Shown here: one piece after another, positions 37,678 to 48,335 of the stretch
Layout: each line of letters begins with the position of its first letter
Position numbering within the stretch: position 1 is the first letter of the stretch
Origin: Methylotenera sp.
GTDB taxonomy: Bacteria; Pseudomonadota; Gammaproteobacteria; Burkholderiales; Burkholderiaceae_C
Assembly (NCBI GenBank): GCA_021738245.1
Contig: JAIPCJ010000002.1
Coordinates: forward strand, 1 to 64,000
Direction: 5' to 3'
Length of the DNA: 64,000 nt
Made by a program: the position numbers and the translations under genes
Notes under the pieces: generated by a model
What the model was told of the DNA's origin: nothing
Database searches by the model: none
What the model saw: the letters and a program-made list of their open reading frames with translations, nothing else

Positions 37678-38553
37678 ATGAAGTGGGAAGGCCAGCGCGA
37701 GAGCGAGAACGTCGAAGATGCCCGCAGCGGTGGGGGCGGTGGCGGGCGCGGTCTGCCCATCGGCGGGCGCGGCATCGGCCTGGGCGGCATCGTCATCGCG
37801 TTGCTGGCGTCGTGGGTGCTGGGTGTCAATCCGCTGACCGTGCTGGGCCTGCTGAGCGGCGATGGCGGCGGCGCTGCCGTGCAGGCCCCGGCGGGCGACT
37901 CGCATGCCCAGGACCCGGGCTACCGTTTCGTGAAGACCGTGCTCGCCGACACCGAAGACGTCTGGACCGCCTACTTCCAGCGCAGCGGCCAGGCCTACCC
38001 CATGCCCAAGCTGCGCGTGTTCCGCGGCAGCGAGCCGACCGCCTGCGGCCAGGGCGAGGCGGCCATGGGCCCGTTCTACTGCCCGGCCGACCGCAAGGTC
38101 TACATCGATCTGAGCTTCTACGACACCCTGCGCCAGCGCCTGGGCGCACCGGGCGACTTCGCGCAGGCCTACGTCATCGCCCACGAGGTGGGCCACCACC
38201 TGCAGAACCTGATGGGCACCACCGCCAAGCTCGACGAGGCGCGCCGGCGGGTGTCCGAGCGCGAGATGAATGCGCTGAGCGTGCGGCTGGAGCTGCAGGC
38301 CGACTGCTTCGCGGGTTTCTGGGCCCAGTTGTCGCAGCGCAGCAAGGGCTGGCTGGAGCAGGGCGACATCGAGGAGGCCCTGAACGCCGCCGCGCAGATC
38401 GGCGACGACACCCTGCAGCGCCGCGCCCGCGGCACCGTGGTGCCCGAGAGCTTCACCCACGGCAGCAGCGCGCAGCGGGTCCGGTGGTTCAAGCGCGGGC
38501 TGGCGGCGGGCGACTTGAAGGCCTGCGACACCTTCGGCGCGGCTTCGCTCTGA
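37678..38553 (+). CDS. ypfJ: neutral zinc metallopeptidase, YpfJ family
   Basis: [20 protein letters not shown]...; [22 protein letters not shown]. Confidence 0.92.
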   Translation: MKWEGQRESENVEDARSGGGGGGRGLPIGGRGIGLGGIVIALLASWVLGVNPLTVLGLLSGDGGGAAVQAPAGDSHAQDPGYRFVKTVLADTEDVWTAYFQRSGQAYPMPKLRVFRGSEPTACGQGEAAMGPFYCPADRKVYIDLSFYDTLRQRLGAPGDFAQAYVIAHEVGHHLQNLMGTTAKLDEARRRVSEREMNALSVRLELQADCFAGFWAQLSQRSKGWLEQGDIEEALNAAAQIGDDTLQRRARGTVVPESFTHGSSAQRVRWFKRGLAAGDLKACDTFGAASL

Positions 38554-38574
38554 GCTGGCGTCTTCCGTCGCGCG

Positions 38575-39693
38575 TCAGTTCGGCGGAGCCGCGGCGTTGT
38601 CAGCCCCACTCGCACGGCGCCGCATCCAGGCCTTGCGCAACAGGTGGCGGATCAGCAGGCCCATCGGCATGCGCAGCGCGTGCGACCGGACGTAGAGCCG
38701 CTGACGAGCCCAGGCGGCGCGCCAGCTGGTCACGCCCGTCGAGGGCTCCAGCAGCGCGGCCTCGTAAACCGGCGACCAGCGCTGCCATGCCCAGTCGGGC
38801 GACGCAGATGCCGACAAGGTAGCCAGGGTCGCCGCGGGCACCTCAGTGCCGAACAAGCGCTCCAGGAGCTTCAAGCCCAGGGACACAGGCCCGGCCAGGT
38901 CGTTACCCGCCGCGACGGACTCCAACCGCGTCCAGAAGCCCTCGGCGGCTGCGAACAGACCCACCATCCGGTGGGCATCGTGCAGGTCGCGCAAGCCGTT
39001 GTGGAGCTCACCCTCGTGCATCAGGTGAGTCAGGCAATGGACCAGCAGGTCCTCCGGACAAGGCAGGCGCAAGGCGGGCAGCCCGGGGAGCGGCCGCGAG
39101 CGGGCCAGGATGGCCTGGGCATCCGGGGCGTTGCGGGCCGTGAGCGGCAGGATGTTGTGGTGCACGTCCAGCACGGTCCCGCGGCGCAGGTGGCTCATGG
39201 GTGGCAGCTCGTGCATCCACTCCCGGTAGTAGCGCTGGTCGTACGGGTCGGTCTTGTCACTGACCCAGCCGTTCAGCATGAGGCGACTCTCGACATCGGC
39301 CAGTGCCGCCTTGGGCACGAGGATGTCGATGTCGCCGAACAGCCGGCCTGCGCCGATCTCGGGGAAGCCCATGACATAGGCGCTGCCCTTGAGCAGGAGC
39401 ACCGGCACCTCCAGCACCCCCAGGGCCGCCTGCAACTGGTGGGCTTCCCATTGGATCGACAGATGCTGGCGCTGCCCCATGGCGTACATGCCATCGAGGT
39501 GCAGCTGCGCCTGTGGGCAGGCGCGCAAGCCGGCCTCCCGCAGGCGGCTGGTGAGGGCGCCCAGGAGGTTCGCGTCGCGCGCGGTACTGACCAGCGCGGA
39601 CCATGCCTGCGGCTCGAGCGCACGGGTGCGCGCCGGATCACGCAACGCGAGCAAAAGCTCGCGACGGGCTTGGGTGCGGCGCGGGTCGGTCAT
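38575..39693 (-). CDS. nucleotidyltransferase family protein (PF14907-like)
   Basis: PVLLLKGSAYVMGFPEIGAGRLFGDIDILVPKAALADVESRLMLNGW; start 39693 overlaps the kinase stop. Confidence 0.8.
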   Translation of the reverse strand: MTDPRRTQARRELLLALRDPARTRALEPQAWSALVSTARDANLLGALTSRLREAGLRACPQAQLHLDGMYAMGQRQHLSIQWEAHQLQAALGVLEVPVLLLKGSAYVMGFPEIGAGRLFGDIDILVPKAALADVESRLMLNGWVSDKTDPYDQRYYREWMHELPPMSHLRRGTVLDVHHNILPLTARNAPDAQAILARSRPLPGLPALRLPCPEDLLVHCLTHLMHEGELHNGLRDLHDAHRMVGLFAAAEGFWTRLESVAAGNDLAGPVSLGLKLLERLFGTEVPAATLATLSASASPDWAWQRWSPVYEAALLEPSTGVTSWRAAWARQRLYVRSHALRMPMGLLIRHLLRKAWMRRRASGADNAAAPPN

Positions 39694-40559
39694 GAGGCAC
39701 AGATCCGCCGAACGCCCGTGATGCCATCCTGCGTCGAGCCATAGACGAGCTCGTAGCAAGTGACGCCATCGAACATGGCACACAAGGCCTCGAACCCCGG
39801 TGCGCCCATGCGCTCGCCATTGAAGGATTGCTCGGAGATCAACGCGAACGCCTCCACCCGGCTGAGCGGCTCGACCTGAAGCGACGCCCCGGCCTCGAAT
39901 CTCGGGAAGACCACCCAAGCCGCGCGAGCCCGCTCACCCGCGCGTGATTGAGACTCGAGCGGGCTCGCCGCGTGTGTGACAGTGCCCTTGCGCGTGTCGC
40001 GGTAGATCGGCCCCAGACGCGCACCGGGGAAAGCGGAGACAACATCGATCGAGGCGTTCTTGAGGCTGATCGGCCGCGGGTGCGGCACGAGCATGCCGTC
40101 AGCGGGATCGAGCACCGTCAACTCGTCCGACAGCAGTCGCCAGCCCTCCAGGAAAGCCAGGGATGCGCACAGCGTGCTCTTGCCCGCTCCCGGGAAGCCC
40201 GGCATCACGATGGCAGCCCCGTCACGGGCCAACACCGCACCGTGCATCACCAGCCAGCCCAGCGGGCGCTGGGCGACGCACCAGTTCATGCCCCATTCGA
40301 ACATCGGCGCCGCCTGCGCGGCCGGCAACGGAAAGAAGGGTTCGACCCCGTCCAGCAGAAAGCGCGCCTGAGGCCGCCAAACGCGTCGCAGCCCGCGCCC
40401 GGGCAGGATCTGGATGTCGAAGTCGACGAAGCACGCGTCGCCCGCCGCACGCTGCGCCTGCGGATAGAACGTCTCGATGTGCTGGCGCACGGCCGCGAAA
40501 GGAGAGCGCAGCCGAACGTTGAAAGGGGGCAGGTGAAGCGTGGCTTCGAACACCGTCAC
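39690..40559 (-). CDS. HprK-related kinase A
   Basis: VMHGAVLARDGAAIVMPGFPGAGKSTLCASLAFLEGWRLLSDELTVLD; GTG start 40559 overlaps the upstream stop by 4 nt. Confidence 0.85.
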   Translation of the reverse strand: MTVFEATLHLPPFNVRLRSPFAAVRQHIETFYPQAQRAAGDACFVDFDIQILPGRGLRRVWRPQARFLLDGVEPFFPLPAAQAAPMFEWGMNWCVAQRPLGWLVMHGAVLARDGAAIVMPGFPGAGKSTLCASLAFLEGWRLLSDELTVLDPADGMLVPHPRPISLKNASIDVVSAFPGARLGPIYRDTRKGTVTHAASPLESQSRAGERARAAWVVFPRFEAGASLQVEPLSRVEAFALISEQSFNGERMGAPGFEALCAMFDGVTCYELVYGSTQDGITGVRRICAS

Positions 40560-40885
40560 TCGGGGGCGGGCGGAACGACGGGTTGTATCACCCCAGCGTC
40601 GCACAGCTGCGCCAGGGCCGCCTGAAGTTCGTCATTCGACACGGTCACGCCCGCCGGCATGCCGCTAGCCGCCCCCTGCGCAAGAGGTGCGCCGGGCTGG
40701 CGCTGCAACAGTCCCGAAATGACCCAATGTCCCAGGCCGTCAAGCACCCAGTAGTCACCCGAGCAACCGTCAAAAGCCAGCCGGTCCGGGCTTTCCTGCC
40801 AATCAGGGCCCAGCTGAAGCTGCCGACCCGCACGAATGGTCCACGCCGCCAGGATGGCAGCGTGTCCATCCGTCACTGCTTGCAT
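40556..40885 (-). CDS. PqqD-like peptide chaperone (HPr-rel-A system)
   Basis: 109 aa MQAVTDGHAAILAAWTIRAGRQLQLGPDW...GDYWVLDGLGHWVISGLL; context between Tat-type protein and kinase. Confidence 0.7.
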   Translation of the reverse strand: MQAVTDGHAAILAAWTIRAGRQLQLGPDWQESPDRLAFDGCSGDYWVLDGLGHWVISGLLQRQPGAPLAQGAASGMPAGVTVSNDELQAALAQLCDAGVIQPVVPPAPE

Positions 40886-41622
40886 AGGTTGTCGACCGCC
40901 GCGTTGTCGTCGTACATGCCGCTGATGTAGGCGATGACCTCCGCCGGGCTCCAGGGCTTGCTGCACTTCATCGTGCCGGGGCAATACACGCCCGTCTTGC
41001 TCAGCTGCGTCCACATGTCGACGACCTGCGTCTTCGTGATGGGGTAGCGGGTGGAATTGCTGGTGAAGTAGCCCGCGTTCAGCCACGCAGCCGTCAGGTG
41101 CCGAAGCAGTTGCCCGGAACCACCGGAGCCCCCGAAGATGGCGTCGTTGGGCGCGTTGAGAACCCACCAGAGGCTGACGCCGCCCTGGTACTGCGTCTTG
41201 CAGGTCCAGCCCGGGAACACGCTTTGCAGGCTCGTGCCCTGATTGGTGATGTCGGTGAAAACAACCTTCTGGAGGGCGGTGGTGCAGGTCACGACGTTGC
41301 CGTTGACCTGCGGAAAGGTCGCGCCAGCGGGCGCCCAGTACGGCGAATGCTGGGGCTGAACCCAGAAGCCGGGCGAGCGGCCGCCGGAACACACCGTGCT
41401 CGAGGCCGGGCGCGGGCTGGTATTGCCGCTCATGATGGCCGACGGGCTGCGACAGACGCCACCGCCCAAGGCCGACTTGGCGCTGACCGCCAGCAACACC
41501 CCGGCGCCCCCACCGGCGCCTCGGAACAACCGGCGGCGGGCCAGGTTCACGCCCGGGGCGATGGCCGATTGCGGCTCGCCATGCAGCGCTCCCTGTTCAC
41601 TGTCGAACCGATTGTTATCCAT
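40873..41622 (-). CDS. Tat-signal secreted protein, HPr-rel-A operon member
   Basis: NLARRRLFRGAGGGAGVLLAVSAKSALGGGVCRSPSAIMSGNTSPRP...; overlaps the PqqD-like gene by 13 nt. Confidence 0.7.
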   Translation of the reverse strand: MDNNRFDSEQGALHGEPQSAIAPGVNLARRRLFRGAGGGAGVLLAVSAKSALGGGVCRSPSAIMSGNTSPRPASSTVCSGGRSPGFWVQPQHSPYWAPAGATFPQVNGNVVTCTTALQKVVFTDITNQGTSLQSVFPGWTCKTQYQGGVSLWWVLNAPNDAIFGGSGGSGQLLRHLTAAWLNAGYFTSNSTRYPITKTQVVDMWTQLSKTGVYCPGTMKCSKPWSPAEVIAYISGMYDDNAAVDNLCKQ

Positions 41623-41850
41623 TGAGTTCCCCTGGGTGGCGAAGGTGTGCAAGCCGGAGGCTCGCACCGAAATTATCGCGTGGCCTCTCGGTGGCGCCTC
41701 CCCCCGAATCAGGGTGAAGGCATCGACAACCCTGTCACAAAGCACGGAGGCGCAGGAGGCCGACGGGCCTGCCGAGAGCCAAAGCGCCCGCGTCCGGCCC
41801 TGCGGCCGCCGTGATGAGGCCGCCGTCTGCCGTGACGGGCCGACGCCTGA

Positions 41851-42078
41851 TCAGGCGGTCCGGCGCGACAGCCAGCTCAGGGGCGATTCCTGCGGGGCTG
41901 GCCCCGACCCCGACCGGGATTCGAGGAAGTCGCTCGGCGGCTGGCTGCGGTATTCGCTGATGCCACCGCCATCCAGGCAGGCGTCCAGACCGAACGCGGT
42001 GCCGAGGTCGGCCGGGTCGGGTTGATGGCGTGTTGCGACGTCACGGCGGAACAGACGCAGTGAAGGAACGAATCGCAT
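41851..42078 (-). CDS. 75-aa peptide, candidate precursor
   Basis: MRFVPSLRLFRRDVATRHQPDPADLGTAFGLDACLDGGGISEYRSQPPSDFLESRSGSGPAPQESPLSWLSRRTA; RBS-like GCGAGGTG before ATG. Confidence 0.5.
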   Translation of the reverse strand: MRFVPSLRLFRRDVATRHQPDPADLGTAFGLDACLDGGGISEYRSQPPSDFLESRSGSGPAPQESPLSWLSRRTA

Positions 42079-42541
42079 GGCACACCTCGCTTGCTGTGAA
42101 GCCCGGACAACCGCATCCCGACTTGCGCAACCAGTTTGCGGGATGGATGTGACAAGCGTGCACAAGCTCGTAAGTAAATATTGCCGGCGCATGCAATTCC
42201 ACACGCCCGCGGCGCGGCGCGCCCCAGGGTGCGGCGCCAAATCCACAGTGCCGGCGGCCCGACAACGGGCGTTGCGCGCTTGCACTTGTACACGCACCCG
42301 CAGCAGAGGCACCTTCCCTGGCGCGTGCGTCGCCACTTAAGCTTCAGCCCCCTTCACTGCGGCACCCGACTGTCGAATGAGTTCAACCTGGTTGACCCGC
42401 CTCGCGGGCATGCTGATCGCGACCGTCGTTGCATGCGCGCTGTGGATGGCGACGGTGGTCACGCCCGAATCCCATGGGTCGTTGATGGTTGCCCAGGCCG
42501 CACCCGCCAGCCCCGCAGCCTCCAGCCCCGGCAGCCGCTGA

Positions 42542-43447
42542 TCAGGCCAGGGCCTGGCGAGCCCCCAGCGCAAGCGCCCGGCCGATGCGGTCCAGGAGCG
42601 CATCGCGACCTTGCAACTGCCATTGGTGCCAGTACAGCGCCACCTCCACGCCCACCTCCGGCTGCAGCACCACCAGGTCACCCGCCGACACCAAGGGGCG
42701 GACCTGGATCTCAGGCGCCACGCCGACGCCCCAGCCCATGACGGCCGCGCGCACATAGGCTTCGCTCGACGGCACAAAACGCTCGCGCAAGCGCGGTGAG
42801 CGCACGCCAAAGGCCTGTGACACCCACTGCGCCTGCGTGTCGTCCTTGCGGTTGAAGACCAGAAAGGGCGTGTCGGCGAAGCTGCCCGCGTGCAGGCCCT
42901 GTGGCAACTGGGTCGCCAGAAAGCGCGGGCTGGCCACGGCCACGTAGCGCATCACGCCCAGCGGCTGGACCCGGCAGCCCTGCAGCGCCTCGGCCACCGT
43001 GGAGACGCAACCCAGCACGGCCCCCTGGCGCAGGCTGTCGTGGGTGAAGTCCTGGTCGTCCACCACCAGTTCCAGCCCGTAGCCCTCCTGCAGGCCTTGC
43101 TGCACGAGGCCGTCCAGCGCGGGCAGCACCCAGGTGGCGAGGCTGTCCGCGTTGACCGCGATGGCCAGCCGCGACTGGGGCGCGACGCGCTCGCCCAGTT
43201 CGCGCGCCACATCGACCCGCAACGCCTGCAACTGCCGGGCAAACCGCAGCAACACCTTGCCGGCCTCCGTCAGCCGCAGGGGCCGGGAGCGCACCACCAG
43301 CGGCTGGCCCACCTGCGCCTCCAGCACCCGCAACCGCTGGGACACGGCGCTCTGCGTGATCGCCAGGCGCTGGGCGGCGCGCTCGAAGCCCAGCTCGTCA
43401 GCGAGGGCGGCCAGACAGTCGAGGGCGGCAGGATCGAACTCATTCAT
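42542..43447 (-). CDS. argP: LysR-family regulator ArgP
   Basis: MNEFDPAALDCLAALADELGFERAAQRLAITQSAVSQRLRVLEAQVGQPLVVRS. Confidence 0.9.
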   Translation of the reverse strand: MNEFDPAALDCLAALADELGFERAAQRLAITQSAVSQRLRVLEAQVGQPLVVRSRPLRLTEAGKVLLRFARQLQALRVDVARELGERVAPQSRLAIAVNADSLATWVLPALDGLVQQGLQEGYGLELVVDDQDFTHDSLRQGAVLGCVSTVAEALQGCRVQPLGVMRYVAVASPRFLATQLPQGLHAGSFADTPFLVFNRKDDTQAQWVSQAFGVRSPRLRERFVPSSEAYVRAAVMGWGVGVAPEIQVRPLVSAGDLVVLQPEVGVEVALYWHQWQLQGRDALLDRIGRALALGARQALA

Positions 43448-43520
43448 AAGCGTTGCTAATGTATGGCGAAGAATATGAATGACTCTTCTGGAAATCACGG
43501 CCGCTGCCGAGAATCTGGCG

Positions 43521-44162
43521 ATGTCCGCCCTGACCCCCTTCGCGCATCCGCAGGCGCCTGCCGTCTTCGCGCAGGGCTGGGCCATGGGAGCGGGGCTGAT
43601 CCTGGCCATCGGCGCGCAGAACGCCCTCGTGCTGCGCCAGGGGCTCAGGCGCGAGCATGTCGGGGCGGTGGTAGCGGTGTGCACCCTGTCGGACTGGCTG
43701 CTCATCCTGCTGGGCGTGTTCGGCCTGGGCGCGCTGATCCAGGCCCAGCCGCTACTGCTGGAGGTGTTCCGCTACGGCGGCGCAGCCTTTCTGCTGGCTT
43801 ATGCGGCGCTGGCCGCCCGTCGCGCCTGGCGCCCGTCGGCCGGCCTGCAGGCCAGCGGGCCGACAGCCAGCCTCGGAGCCACGCTGAGCGCCGCCCTCGC
43901 CTTCACCTATCTGAACCCCCATGTCTACCTGGACACGGTCGTGCTGCTCGGCGGGCTCGGCGCCCGCCAGCCGCCTGAGCTGAGAGCGGCCTTCGCCACC
44001 GGCGCGGGCCTGGCGTCGGCGATGTGGTTCAGCCTGCTCGGATTCGGCGCTGCCGCGGCCGCCCCGCGCCTGCGCAGCCCGGCCACCTGGCGGGTGGTCG
44101 ATGCCCTCATCGCTTTGCTGATGACGGGCCTGGGTTTACAACTTCTCCTGCAACCTCTCTAA
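43521..44162 (+). CDS. argO: LysE/ArgO family amino-acid exporter
   Basis: GAGLILAIGAQNALVLRQGLRREHVGAVVAVCTLSDWLLILLGVFGLG; divergent from argP. Confidence 0.9.
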   Translation: MSALTPFAHPQAPAVFAQGWAMGAGLILAIGAQNALVLRQGLRREHVGAVVAVCTLSDWLLILLGVFGLGALIQAQPLLLEVFRYGGAAFLLAYAALAARRAWRPSAGLQASGPTASLGATLSAALAFTYLNPHVYLDTVVLLGGLGARQPPELRAAFATGAGLASAMWFSLLGFGAAAAAPRLRSPATWRVVDALIALLMTGLGLQLLLQPL

Positions 44163-44179
44163 GAACTCGAAGGATGGCC

Positions 44180-45454
44180 ATGAAGATCGTCGTTCTCGGT
44201 GCCGGCATCATCGGCATCGCCACCGCCTGGTACCTGCTGGACGAGGGGCACGAAGTCATCGTCGTGGACCGCCAGCCCGATGCTGCGCTGGAAACCAGCT
44301 TCGCCAACGGCGCGCAGATCTCGGTGAGCTTCTGCGAGCCCTGGGCCAATGCCGGCGCGCCCTTCAAGGTGGCCAAGTGGCTGCTGCGCGACGACTCGCC
44401 GCTGCTGTTCCGCCCGCGGCTGGACCCCAACCAGTGGCGCTGGGGCCTGGCCTTCCTGATGCAGTGCACGGACGCCGCCTTCGAGCGCAATGTGGAAGAG
44501 CTGGTGCAGCTCGGACGCTATTCGCATGAGTCGCTGAAGGAGCTGGTCTCGCGCACCGGCATCCAGTACGACCGCCTGGAGCGCGGCATCCTGCATTTCT
44601 TCTCCAGCCAGGCCGATTTCGACAACGGCGCTGCCGGCGCCGAGATCATGCGCCGCCACGGCGTGGACCGCCGCGTGCTCAACCGCGAGGAGGTGCTGAA
44701 GGTCGAGCCCGCCCTGGCCGCCTTCGGCCCGAAGGTGTTCGGCGGCACCTACACGCCCAGCGATGAAAGCGGCGACGCCAAGGTCTTCACACAGAAACTG
44801 GCGCGCCTGTGCGCCGAGCGTGGCGCGCAGTTCCTGTACGAGCACGACATCCTGGGCCTGCAGCGCGTGGGCGACGGCATCGAATCCACCCAGATCGCCC
44901 ACGTGCGCACCGGCGAGCGCAAGACGCTGAAGGCCGACGCCTTCGTCGCCGCGATGGGCTCCTACACGCCCGCCCTCGTGAGGCCGCTGGGCGAGTGGCT
45001 GAACATCTATCCGGCCAAGGGCTACTCGGCCACGCTGCGCCTGAAGAAGCCCGAGGCCGCGAGCGTGGTGAGCCTGCTGGACGACACCCGAAAGATCGCC
45101 ATCTCGCGCCTGGGCGACCACATCCGCATTGCCGGCACGGCCGAGCTGTCGGGCTTCGACCTCAACCTCGACTCACCCACCGCCAAGGTGCGCTGCGCGG
45201 CCCTGGTGCGGCGCTATGAAGAGCTCTTCCCCGGCGTGGCGGACACCAGCGAGCCCAACTACTGGACCGGCCTGCGCCCGAGCACGCCCACCAACATTCC
45301 CTACATCGGCCGCAGCAAGGCCGCGCGCAACCTTTGGCTCAACGCGGGTCACGGCACGCTCGGGTGGACGCATGGCGCCGGCTCGGGCCGGGCCGTCGCG
45401 GAGCTCATCGCCGGTCGCAAGCCGGCGATGGCCTTGCGCTGCTACAACGTCTGA
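44180..45454 (+). CDS. dadA: D-amino acid dehydrogenase
   Basis: MKIVVLGAGIIGIATAWYLLDEGHEVIVVDRQPDAALETSFANGAQIS. Confidence 0.93.
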   Translation: MKIVVLGAGIIGIATAWYLLDEGHEVIVVDRQPDAALETSFANGAQISVSFCEPWANAGAPFKVAKWLLRDDSPLLFRPRLDPNQWRWGLAFLMQCTDAAFERNVEELVQLGRYSHESLKELVSRTGIQYDRLERGILHFFSSQADFDNGAAGAEIMRRHGVDRRVLNREEVLKVEPALAAFGPKVFGGTYTPSDESGDAKVFTQKLARLCAERGAQFLYEHDILGLQRVGDGIESTQIAHVRTGERKTLKADAFVAAMGSYTPALVRPLGEWLNIYPAKGYSATLRLKKPEAASVVSLLDDTRKIAISRLGDHIRIAGTAELSGFDLNLDSPTAKVRCAALVRRYEELFPGVADTSEPNYWTGLRPSTPTNIPYIGRSKAARNLWLNAGHGTLGWTHGAGSGRAVAELIAGRKPAMALRCYNV

Positions 45455-45467
45455 TCCGCGCGCCTGA

Positions 45468-48254
45468 TCAGAGCGACTTCAGCAGCTCCTGAACCTGGGC
45501 CTGCTGCGGGAACTTCGGGCCCAGCTTGGCCAGGCCTTCGAGCTCCTGCCTGGCGCCCGCCTTGTCGCCCGACTTGAGCAGGATCTCCGCCAGATTGAAG
45601 CGGTAGGCCGGCTGGTCCGGCAGATCGCTGACCAGCTGACGCTGCTGGCTGACGGCCTTGGCGTAGTCCTTCTCGTTGGCCAGCACGGTGGCGTAGGTGT
45701 CGCGCAGCGGCGCGTAGTCGGCCTTGAGCTTCAGGCCTCGCTCCGCCAGCTCCCGCCCCCCGGGTTGACCGAGCTTGCTGCGCAGCCAGGCCACGTTGTT
45801 GATCACGGGCAGGGCGTCGGGGCTGCGCTTGAGCAGGGCCTCGTAGCGCGACAGGGCCGGCTCCAGCTCGCCACGCGACAGCAGCACATCGGCGGTTGCA
45901 CTCTCGAAGGTGACGTCCTTCGGATGTGCGCTGCGCCACTGCTTCTCGAATGCCAGCGCCTCGTCGCGCTTCTTGGCCGCGAGCAGCAGCGTGAACAGAC
46001 GCGCCGGCGCATCACCCGGGTCGTTCAGGGTCACGGCCTTGCGCAGCAGCGCGATTGCGGGCTCGGGGCGGTTGCGCCCGGCCTCGATCTCGGCCTCGGC
46101 GACCAGCGCGAACGCCTCCTGCGGGAGCTTCTTCTGGCGCTCGCGCAGGGCGGCCAAGGCTTCATCCACCCGCCCCTGGCGTGCGGCCAGCTGAATCACC
46201 AGCCGCTGCGCCGCCACCGAGGTGGGCTCGGCCTCCAGCGCCCGCTTGATCTCGCGCTCGGCGCCGGCGTAGTCCTTGTCCAGATAGCGCAGCTGGCCCA
46301 GGCCCAGCCAGCCCGCGGCCCGCGTGGGCGCCAGCACGGTGAGCTGGGTGTAGGTCTTGGCGGCCTGCGCCCGGTCGCCGGAAGCGATCTGCGTGCGCGC
46401 CAGCCGCTCCACGATGTCGGCGTTCTGCGGCATGGCCGCCGACGCTTCCTGCGCCGCCTGGGCCGCCTTGGCCGCATTGCCCATGCGCAGGTAGTGGTCG
46501 ACCAGGGCCAGGCGCAGGATCGGCTCCGTCGGCTCCTCACTCACGCCGGTGGTGAGCACCTCGGTCACCCGCTCGACCGGCGCACGGTTTTGCACCAGCA
46601 GCTCGGCCAGGGCCAGGCGCGCGGTCGCCGAATGCTTCTGGCTCGCCACGAAAGCCTCCAGCCGCTGGATGGCACCGTCGGCACGGCCCGCCTGGAGGTC
46701 CAGGGCCACCAGGCCCAGCACGGCGGGCAGGTAGCCCGCGTCGGTCTTGATGGCGGCGTCGAAGGCGGCCTGGGCAGCGGCGTTGTCCTTGCGCGCAAGC
46801 TGGATGCGACCGCGCAGGCCATCCGGCACCGGGCTGCCCTGCATCTTGGGCGCCAGCTTGTCGATGGCCGCCAGCGCGGCCGGCAGCTCGTTGCGCCGCA
46901 GCAGCGCGTTGATGAGCATCAGGTCGTAGTTGCTGCCGCTGTCCTTGGCGGCGAGCTCACGCAATTGGGCAATGGCCGCGTCGGCCTTGGCGCGGCTGGC
47001 GCCGCCCGGCGCGCTGCTGTCGCGCACGATGGCCGACAGCGCCAGCGCCGCGGCCGTCTTGGCGTCGTCCGGGCGCAGCTTGGCAGCCGCTCCGAAGGCT
47101 TGGTCGGCCGCCTCGAAATTGCCTTGCATCAGCTGGGCCTTGCCGGCCAGCAGCAGGGTCTCGGCGTCGGCCTTGCCCGACTCCAGCAGCGGGCGCACCG
47201 TCTCCAGCGTCTTGCCGGGCGAGCGGCGCTGCAGCTGCAGCGCGGCGTACTGGCGGCGCAGGGCCGGATCGTCCGGCGCGAGCTTGAGCGCCTGATTCAG
47301 CAGGTTCTCGGCTTCCGCCATCTCGCCGAGCTGTTGATGCGCCCCCGACGCCACGCGCAGCAGCGGCAGGAAGTTGGGCATCTGCTTGAGCAGCGGCAGC
47401 GCCAGGTCACGCGCCTTGGCCGGCTCGTTGCGCGCCAGCGCATCCTGCGCCTGCAGGAAGCGCCCCTGGGGCTTCTTGGCCAGCGCGGGCGGCATGTCGG
47501 TCACCAGCTTGCCGGCCACGTCGAGCTTCTGCTGGCCCAGCGCGATGCGGATCAGCAGTGAACGGGCGTCGTAGACGTTGGGGTCCAGCGCCAGCACGTT
47601 TTCCAGGAGCGGGCGGGCGTCCTCCACCTTGCCGCGCGACAACAGCACCTCGGCCTTGAGCTGCAGCGCCTTGGCCGACTTCGGGTTCTTCAGCAGCAGC
47701 TCGTCGAGCTGCGCCAGCGCCTCATCGGCGGCACCGCCGGCCCACTTGACCCGCGCCGACACGAGCACCGCGTCTTCAGACGCGGGTTGCAGCTGCAGCG
47801 CGCGGGCCACGCTGGCCTTGGCCTCCACCAGGTTGCCCTGGGTCAGGTGTGCCACGGCCAGCAGGCGCTGCAGCGTCGCCATCGCGGCGGGATCGGCCAG
47901 AGACTCCTCATGGAACTCGCCGATCACCTTGCGCGCCTGGCCTGAGTTCAGCATGGCCTCGGCCAGCGGCGGCACCACCTCGTCCCGCGGCGCCCCCAGC
48001 TCCCAGCCCCGGCGCAGTTCGATCTCCGCGCCGGCCACATCGCCCGCCTCCAGCAGGGCCTTGCCCAGCAGATAGCGGGCCTGCGCGTTGTCGGGTGACT
48101 GTTGCAGCAGGTTCTTCAGCTCGATCGCGGCGCCGGCCGAGTCTTTCTGCTCCATGCGCTTTTGTGCCGAGGCCAGCAAGTCCTGCTCGGAGCGTTGACC
48201 GCAAGCCGTGAGGGCGGCGAGCATGATGAGGGTGAGCACACGGCGCGATTTCAT
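45468..48254 (-). CDS. prsT: PEP-CTERM system TPR-repeat lipoprotein PrsT
   Basis: Lipobox AALTACG; many TPRs; AAIELKNLLQQSPDNAQARYLLGKALLEAGD. Confidence 0.88.
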   Translation of the reverse strand: MKSRRVLTLIMLAALTACGQRSEQDLLASAQKRMEQKDSAGAAIELKNLLQQSPDNAQARYLLGKALLEAGDVAGAEIELRRGWELGAPRDEVVPPLAEAMLNSGQARKVIGEFHEESLADPAAMATLQRLLAVAHLTQGNLVEAKASVARALQLQPASEDAVLVSARVKWAGGAADEALAQLDELLLKNPKSAKALQLKAEVLLSRGKVEDARPLLENVLALDPNVYDARSLLIRIALGQQKLDVAGKLVTDMPPALAKKPQGRFLQAQDALARNEPAKARDLALPLLKQMPNFLPLLRVASGAHQQLGEMAEAENLLNQALKLAPDDPALRRQYAALQLQRRSPGKTLETVRPLLESGKADAETLLLAGKAQLMQGNFEAADQAFGAAAKLRPDDAKTAAALALSAIVRDSSAPGGASRAKADAAIAQLRELAAKDSGSNYDLMLINALLRRNELPAALAAIDKLAPKMQGSPVPDGLRGRIQLARKDNAAAQAAFDAAIKTDAGYLPAVLGLVALDLQAGRADGAIQRLEAFVASQKHSATARLALAELLVQNRAPVERVTEVLTTGVSEEPTEPILRLALVDHYLRMGNAAKAAQAAQEASAAMPQNADIVERLARTQIASGDRAQAAKTYTQLTVLAPTRAAGWLGLGQLRYLDKDYAGAEREIKRALEAEPTSVAAQRLVIQLAARQGRVDEALAALRERQKKLPQEAFALVAEAEIEAGRNRPEPAIALLRKAVTLNDPGDAPARLFTLLLAAKKRDEALAFEKQWRSAHPKDVTFESATADVLLSRGELEPALSRYEALLKRSPDALPVINNVAWLRSKLGQPGGRELAERGLKLKADYAPLRDTYATVLANEKDYAKAVSQQRQLVSDLPDQPAYRFNLAEILLKSGDKAGARQELEGLAKLGPKFPQQAQVQELLKSL

Positions 48255-48335
48255 GAGGTCTCCTTGTCGGCGCGGATTGTGTCCCTAGAATCCGCGCCCC
48301 CTTCTCAGGTTCGGCCCCCAAGGCCGGTAGTTTGC

